Source: Kitasatospora sp. DSM 101779
Lineage (GTDB): Bacteria; Actinomycetota; Actinomycetes; Streptomycetales; Streptomycetaceae
NCBI RefSeq assembly: GCF_025655475.1
Contig: NZ_JAHTIK010000001.1
Coordinates: 3,451,387-3,497,614 of the forward strand
Direction of reading: 5' to 3'
Length of the DNA stretch: 46,228 nt
A program made the translations under genes and the position numbers. Under the pieces are notes generated by a model. It ran no database searches. It worked only from the letters and a program-made list of their open reading frames with translations, and was not told where the DNA came from. Shown here piece by piece: positions 42,868 through 46,228 of this stretch. Within the stretch, counting starts at the first letter, position 1. The number at the start of each line of letters is the position of its first letter.

Positions 42868-44694
42868 TCAGCCCAGGCGCTTCACCAGCGCGCGGTACTC
42901 GTCCCAGAGCTCGGTCGGCGTGTGCTCGCCGAACATCTCCAGGTGGGACGGGACCAGCGCGGCCTCCTGGCGCCAGATGTCGGCGTCCACGGAGAACAGC
43001 AGGTCGAGGTCGGCCTGCGGGATGTCGAGGCCGGTGAGGTCGAAGCCGTCGACCTCGGGCAGCACGCCGATCGGCGTCTCGACGCCCTTGCCGGTGCCCT
43101 CCAGGCGCTCGACGACCCACTTGAGCACCCGGCTGTTCTCGCCGAAGCCCGGCCAGATGAACTTGCCGTCGCTGTTCTTGCGGAACCAGTTGACGTAGTA
43201 GATCTTCGGGAGCTTCGAGGCGTCGGCCTCGGCGCCGATCTTCAGCCAGTGGGCGAAGTAGTCGCCCATGTTGTAGCCGCAGAACGGCAGCATCGCGAAC
43301 GGGTCGCGGCGCAGCTCGCCGACGGTGCCCTCCTGGGCGGCGGTCTTCTCGGAGGCGATGTTGGCGCCGAGGAAGACGCCGTGCTGCCAGTCGAAGGACT
43401 CGGTGACCAGCGGGACGGCGGTGGCGCGGCGGCCGCCGAAGAGGATGGCCGAGATCGGGACGCCGGCCTGGTCCTCCCACTCGGGGGCGATCGTCGGGCA
43501 CTGCGCGGCCGGGACGGCGAACCGGGCGTTCGGGTGGGCGGCGGGGGTGCCGGACTCCGGGGTCCAGTCGTTGCCGCGCCAGTCGATCAGGTGCGCCGGG
43601 GGCTGCTCGGTGAGGCCCTCCCACCACACGTCGCCGTCGTCGGTGAGGGCGACGTTGGTGAAGACGGTGTTGCCCCAGAGGGTGTCGATGGCGTTGGCGT
43701 TGGTGTCGACGCCGGTGCCGGGGGCGACGCCGAAGAAGCCCGCCTCGGGGTTGATGGCGTAGAGGCGGCCGTCGGCGCCGAAGCGCATCCAGGCGATGTC
43801 GTCGCCGATCGTCTCGACCTTCCAGCCCGGGATGGTGGGCTGGAGCATGGCGAGGTTGGTCTTGCCGCAGGCCGACGGGAAGGCCGCCGCGATGTACTTG
43901 GCCTCGCCACTCGGCGGGGTGAGCTTCAGGACGAGCATGTGCTCGGCCAGCCAGCCCTCGTCGCGGGCCATGGTGGAGGCGATGCGCAGCGCGTAGCACT
44001 TCTTGCCGAGCAGGGCGTTGCCGCCGTAGCCGGAGCCGAAGGACCAGATCTCGCGGGTCTCCGGGAAGTGCGAGATGTACTTGGTGGAGTTGCAGGGCCA
44101 CGGCACGTCGGCCTCGCCCTCGGCCAGCGGGGCGCCGACGGTGTGCACGGCCTTGACGAACTCGCCGTCCTCGCCGAGCTGGTCGATCACGGCCCGGCCC
44201 ATGCGGGTCATCACGCGCATGGAGACGGCGACGTAGGCGGAGTCGGTGATCTCGACGCCGTACGCGGCCAGCGGGGAGCCGACCGGGCCCATGGAGAAGG
44301 GCACGACGTACATCGTGCGGCCCTTCATCGAGCCGCGGAAGAGGCCGTTCTCGCCCGCGAAGACCTCCCGCATCTCGGCGGGGGCCTTCCAGTTGTTGGT
44401 CGGGCCCGCGTCCTCCTCCTTCTCGGAGCAGATGTAGGTGCGGTCCTCGACCCGGGCGACGTCGGTCGGGTCGGACGCGGCGTAGAACGAGTTCGGGCGC
44501 TTCTCGTCGTTGAGCTTCTTGAAGGTGCCCTGGGCGACCAGCAGCTCGGCGAGGCGGTGGTACTCCTCCTCCGAGCCGTCGCACCACTCGACGCGGTCGG
44601 GCTGGGTCAGCTCGGCGATCTCGGCGACCCAGTCCAGCAGCTGCTGGTGGCGGGTGGGCGCGGACTCGGCGAGCGCAGACTTCAGAGGCGACAC
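42868..44694 (-). CDS. pckG: GTP-dependent phosphoenolpyruvate carboxykinase
   Basis: 608 aa, GTG after GGAG. It converts oxaloacetate to phosphoenolpyruvate with GTP, linking the TCA cycle and gluconeogenesis. Key parts: PEP/oxaloacetate-binding [19 protein letters not shown], the PEPCK-specific loop [13 protein letters not shown] (P-loop, kinase-1a), kinase-2 segment [23 protein letters not shown], and [12 protein letters not shown]. Length and motifs are those of GTP-type, not ATP-type, enzymes. Its upstream region holds repeated GGACATT boxes. With glpX and the fumarase it covers much of the route to sugar phosphates. Confidence 0.97.
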   Translation of the reverse strand: MSPLKSALAESAPTRHQQLLDWVAEIAELTQPDRVEWCDGSEEEYHRLAELLVAQGTFKKLNDEKRPNSFYAASDPTDVARVEDRTYICSEKEEDAGPTNNWKAPAEMREVFAGENGLFRGSMKGRTMYVVPFSMGPVGSPLAAYGVEITDSAYVAVSMRVMTRMGRAVIDQLGEDGEFVKAVHTVGAPLAEGEADVPWPCNSTKYISHFPETREIWSFGSGYGGNALLGKKCYALRIASTMARDEGWLAEHMLVLKLTPPSGEAKYIAAAFPSACGKTNLAMLQPTIPGWKVETIGDDIAWMRFGADGRLYAINPEAGFFGVAPGTGVDTNANAIDTLWGNTVFTNVALTDDGDVWWEGLTEQPPAHLIDWRGNDWTPESGTPAAHPNARFAVPAAQCPTIAPEWEDQAGVPISAILFGGRRATAVPLVTESFDWQHGVFLGANIASEKTAAQEGTVGELRRDPFAMLPFCGYNMGDYFAHWLKIGAEADASKLPKIYYVNWFRKNSDGKFIWPGFGENSRVLKWVVERLEGTGKGVETPIGVLPEVDGFDLTGLDIPQADLDLLFSVDADIWRQEAALVPSHLEMFGEHTPTELWDEYRALVKRLG

Positions 44695-44807
44695 GTTCGC
44701 TCCGTTTCACACCATCTCGGCCAGGAGACGGCATCGCGGGGGTTTGAGGGTGGTTACACGGTAGCCCCGTACACCACCCCCCTTTGGTGCAGTTCGTAGT
44801 ACGGTCC

Positions 44808-44909
44808 GACATTCTTACGCCGTAATGTCCAAGACATTGGCCGCGAGCGAGCGATTTCGGCCGCACCGGGACCGGCACTGAGACGTGGGTAACACTCCAG
44901 AATGTCCAA
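44808..44909. promoter_or_regulatory. Repeated AATGTC/GACATT boxes upstream of pckG
   Basis: AATGTC-CAA-GACATT (44824-44838) is a perfect 6-3-6 palindrome; a single GACATT lies at 44808-44813 and a second AATGTCCAA at 44901-44909, repeating 44824-44832. They fall in the divergent pckG-trhA gap, 115-215 bp upstream of pckG. Likely operator sites of an unknown regulator of carbon metabolism. Confidence 0.4.
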
Positions 44910-44932
44910 AAGTGATGATCGCCACTGACTAC

Positions 44933-44960
44933 TTGGCAGTAACCTACGGTTCCGTAAGAT
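44933..44960 (+). promoter_or_regulatory. trhA promoter, leaderless
   Basis: TTGGCA (44933-44938), 16-bp spacer, TAAGAT (44955-44960). The ATG at 44968 is seven bases past the -10, so transcription probably starts at or next to the start codon. An in-frame ATG at 44959 lies inside the -10 and cannot be the main start. Confidence 0.6.
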
Positions 44961-44967
44961 GCTGCGC

Positions 44968-45651
44968 ATGACTGCTGCGGACCTCACTGCGGACCTCGCC
45001 GCCGCCGGCGAATCCCTGAAGCCCAAGTGGCGCGGCTGGCTGCACGCCGGCATGTTCCCCGCCTCGCTGGCGGCCGGGATCGTCCTGATCTGTCTGGCCG
45101 ACTCGACGGCCGCCACGGCGGCGTGCACGATCTACTCGGTGACCGCCTGGCTGCTGTTCGGGGTGAGCGCGGTCTACCACCGCTTCACCTGGGGCCCGCG
45201 CGGCGAGGCGATCCTGCGCCGGCTCGACCACGCCAACATCTTCCTGATCATCGCGGGCACCTACACCCCGTTCACCATCCTGCTGCTGGACGGCGCCCGC
45301 CAGCAGATGCTGCTGTGGGCGGTGTGGGGCGGAGCACTGCTCGGCATCGCGTTCCGGGTGTTCTGGGTGGGCGCGCCGCGCTGGCTCTACACCCCGGTCT
45401 ACCTGGCACTCGGCTGGGCCGCGGCCTTCTTCCTGCCGGACTTCCTGCGCACCGGCGGCGCCGCGGTGCTCACCCTGATGATCGTGGGCGGCGGCCTCTA
45501 CAGCCTCGGCGGCGTGGTCTACGGCCTGAAGCGGCCGAACCCGTCACCGCGCTGGTTCGGCTTCCACGAGGTCTTCCACGCGTTCACCCTGGGCGCGTTC
45601 ATCGTCCAGTACGTCGGCGTCTCACTGGTCGCGTACAGCGCGGCCGGCTGA
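44968..45651 (+). CDS. trhA: Hemolysin III family membrane protein TrhA
   Basis: 227 aa, seven predicted helices from residue about 30 to the end. Conserved residues of the PAQR/hemolysin III superfamily are visible: SAVYHRFTWG, ILRRLDHANIFLIIAGTYTP (LDH motif), and FHEVFHAFTLGAF (H-x3-H) near the C-terminus, likely a metal site. The bacterial role concerns membrane lipid or fluidity homeostasis; hemolytic activity is not implied. It is divergent from pckG, as in other streptomycetes, and its end overlaps a convergent small gene by 30 bp. Confidence 0.93.
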   Translation: MTAADLTADLAAAGESLKPKWRGWLHAGMFPASLAAGIVLICLADSTAATAACTIYSVTAWLLFGVSAVYHRFTWGPRGEAILRRLDHANIFLIIAGTYTPFTILLLDGARQQMLLWAVWGGALLGIAFRVFWVGAPRWLYTPVYLALGWAAAFFLPDFLRTGGAAVLTLMIVGGGLYSLGGVVYGLKRPNPSPRWFGFHEVFHAFTLGAFIVQYVGVSLVAYSAAG

Positions 45652-45906
45652 GGGCGCCCGCAGCTCCAGACGCTCCTGGGCCCGGCGGCAGCGCTCACAG
45701 TGCGCCGCGCCGGGCCCCTCGCCGGTCGGCCGGGGGTGCGCCTTCGCCCGGAACCTGCGGCCGACGTGGGCCATCACCAGCAGCGTCTCCGCCGCGGCCA
45801 CGATCCAGACGGCCCGCGGCCCGCCGGCCAGGTAGCCGACGATGACGGCCAACGCGGCCGACACGCCCACCACTGCACCCCAGAACTGTGCGCTCCGCAG
45901 CGCCAT
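45622..45906 (-). CDS. Small membrane protein, unknown
   Basis: 94 aa from ATG 45906, eight bases after GGGAGG. Two hydrophobic helices (FWGAVVGVSAALAVIVGYLAG and AVWIVAAAETLLVMAHVG) are followed by a basic cytoplasmic tail containing CERC. I do not recognise the family. The frame overlaps the end of trhA by 30 bp on the opposite strand. The ribosome site and the clear two-helix pattern support it being real; a longer frame upstream to 46164 has no support. Confidence 0.65.
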   Translation of the reverse strand: MALRSAQFWGAVVGVSAALAVIVGYLAGGPRAVWIVAAAETLLVMAHVGRRFRAKAHPRPTGEGPGAAHCERCRRAQERLELRAPSAGRAVRDQ

Positions 45907-46114
45907 CGACTCGCCTCCCACCGCATGACCGATCGTCAGATACTCCTCCCCGCCTACGGTGACATGCTCAGAGCCCCCGGAGGCTAACTCCGCGTCAACA
46001 CTGCGGCAACACCTCGTGCCAACCGGACGTTCCGCCTCCGAAACGTCCGCCCGGCGTTCACGGGCAAGGGCGGGACGCACACGGAACGCCCGCGGCGGAC
46101 CCGGACGTGCCGAC

Positions 46115-46151
46115 GGGCGGCCCGTCCGGTCGTCGACCGGACGGGCCGCCC
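46115..46151. terminator. Terminator near right edge
   Basis: Perfect 18-bp inverted repeat (46115-46132 with 46134-46151) around one base, followed by TTGG. It lies 21 bp past the stop of the partial minus-strand gene at the edge. The 208 bp before it hold no supported gene. Confidence 0.75.
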
Positions 46152-46172
46152 TTGGGGGGCGCACCCTCGGGG

Positions 46173-46228
46173 CTACCGCCGGGCGCCACGCCGGCGGACG
46201 GCCAGCCCCGCCCCCGTCAGCACGGTGG
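46173..46228 (-). CDS. C-terminus of possible cell-wall-anchored protein (partial)
   Basis: Only the last 17 codons are inside the window: TVLTGAGLAVRRRGARR, then TAG at 46175-46173, with a strong hairpin behind. A short hydrophobic piece followed by a cluster of arginines is the usual end of sortase-anchored (LPxTG-type) surface proteins of actinomycetes; the sorting motif itself would lie outside the window. Low certainty because so little is visible. Confidence 0.4.
   Translation of the reverse strand, partial: TVLTGAGLAVRRRGARR

Overview
High-GC (about 72%) actinobacterial chromosomal DNA with the gene content, GTG starts, frequent leaderless starts and intergenic inverted repeats of Streptomycetaceae (Streptomyces or Kitasatospora). 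It is mostly conserved core chromosome with small accessory patches. I see no rRNA, tRNA, CRISPR array, insertion sequence or prophage. Frame choice rests on recognisable protein families; the many long ORFs on opposite strands are GC shadows.

Region by region. 0.4-8.6 kb: small accessory enzymes, namely a SPOR/Nudix fusion, a methyltransferase, a PNPOx-like flavoprotein, a split RibD-like reductase/deaminase pair, a HAD phosphatase, a berberine-bridge-type FAD oxidoreductase, a secreted serine hydrolase and a broken Uma2-type gene. 8.6-22.9 kb: a conserved core block with ychF, a VOC protein, a DUF6542 membrane protein, ppgK, ispH, xseA and xseB, a nitroreductase-type malonic semialdehyde reductase, a DUF4245 protein, glpX, a WhiB-like gene, a DUF1707 protein and class I fumarase. 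Between xseA and xseB sits an insert of about 2.4 kb: a membrane protein, an XRE repressor, a divergent sigma factor and a GNAT acetyltransferase. 22.9-29.3 kb: a regulatory patch with a 66-aa acidic peptide gene divergent from a 991-aa AfsR-type SARP, then a methyltransferase and a GAF-SpoIIE-HATPase phosphatase. 29.3-31.0 kb: an overlapping HNH nuclease/AAA ATPase pair resembling the Septu (PtuAB) phage defence system. 31.1-33.3 kb: oxyR divergent from ahpC-ahpD. 33.4-38.5 kb: AI-2E family permease, secreted transglycosylase, PIN-PhoH protein, isoprenyl transferase. 38.9-45.9 kb: GH18 chitinase with a DasR-like site, prepilin peptidase, AlaA-type aminotransferase, pckG, trhA and a small membrane protein. 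The right edge holds the C-terminus of a possible sortase-anchored protein.

How genes may work together. ppgK, glpX, fumarase and pckG form a sugar/gluconeogenesis/TCA theme around core genes. OxyR with AhpCD is a peroxide-response unit. The XRE/sigma pair and the SARP/small-peptide pair look like self-contained regulatory switches, each with visible operator-like repeats. The most notable items are the SARP-linked peptide with an 11-bp-spaced heptad repeat at its promoter, the compact Septu-like pair, an oxyR gene whose only well-placed start is ATC, and the operator pair in the xseA-xseB insert. All functional claims come from reading protein motifs; no database search was possible.
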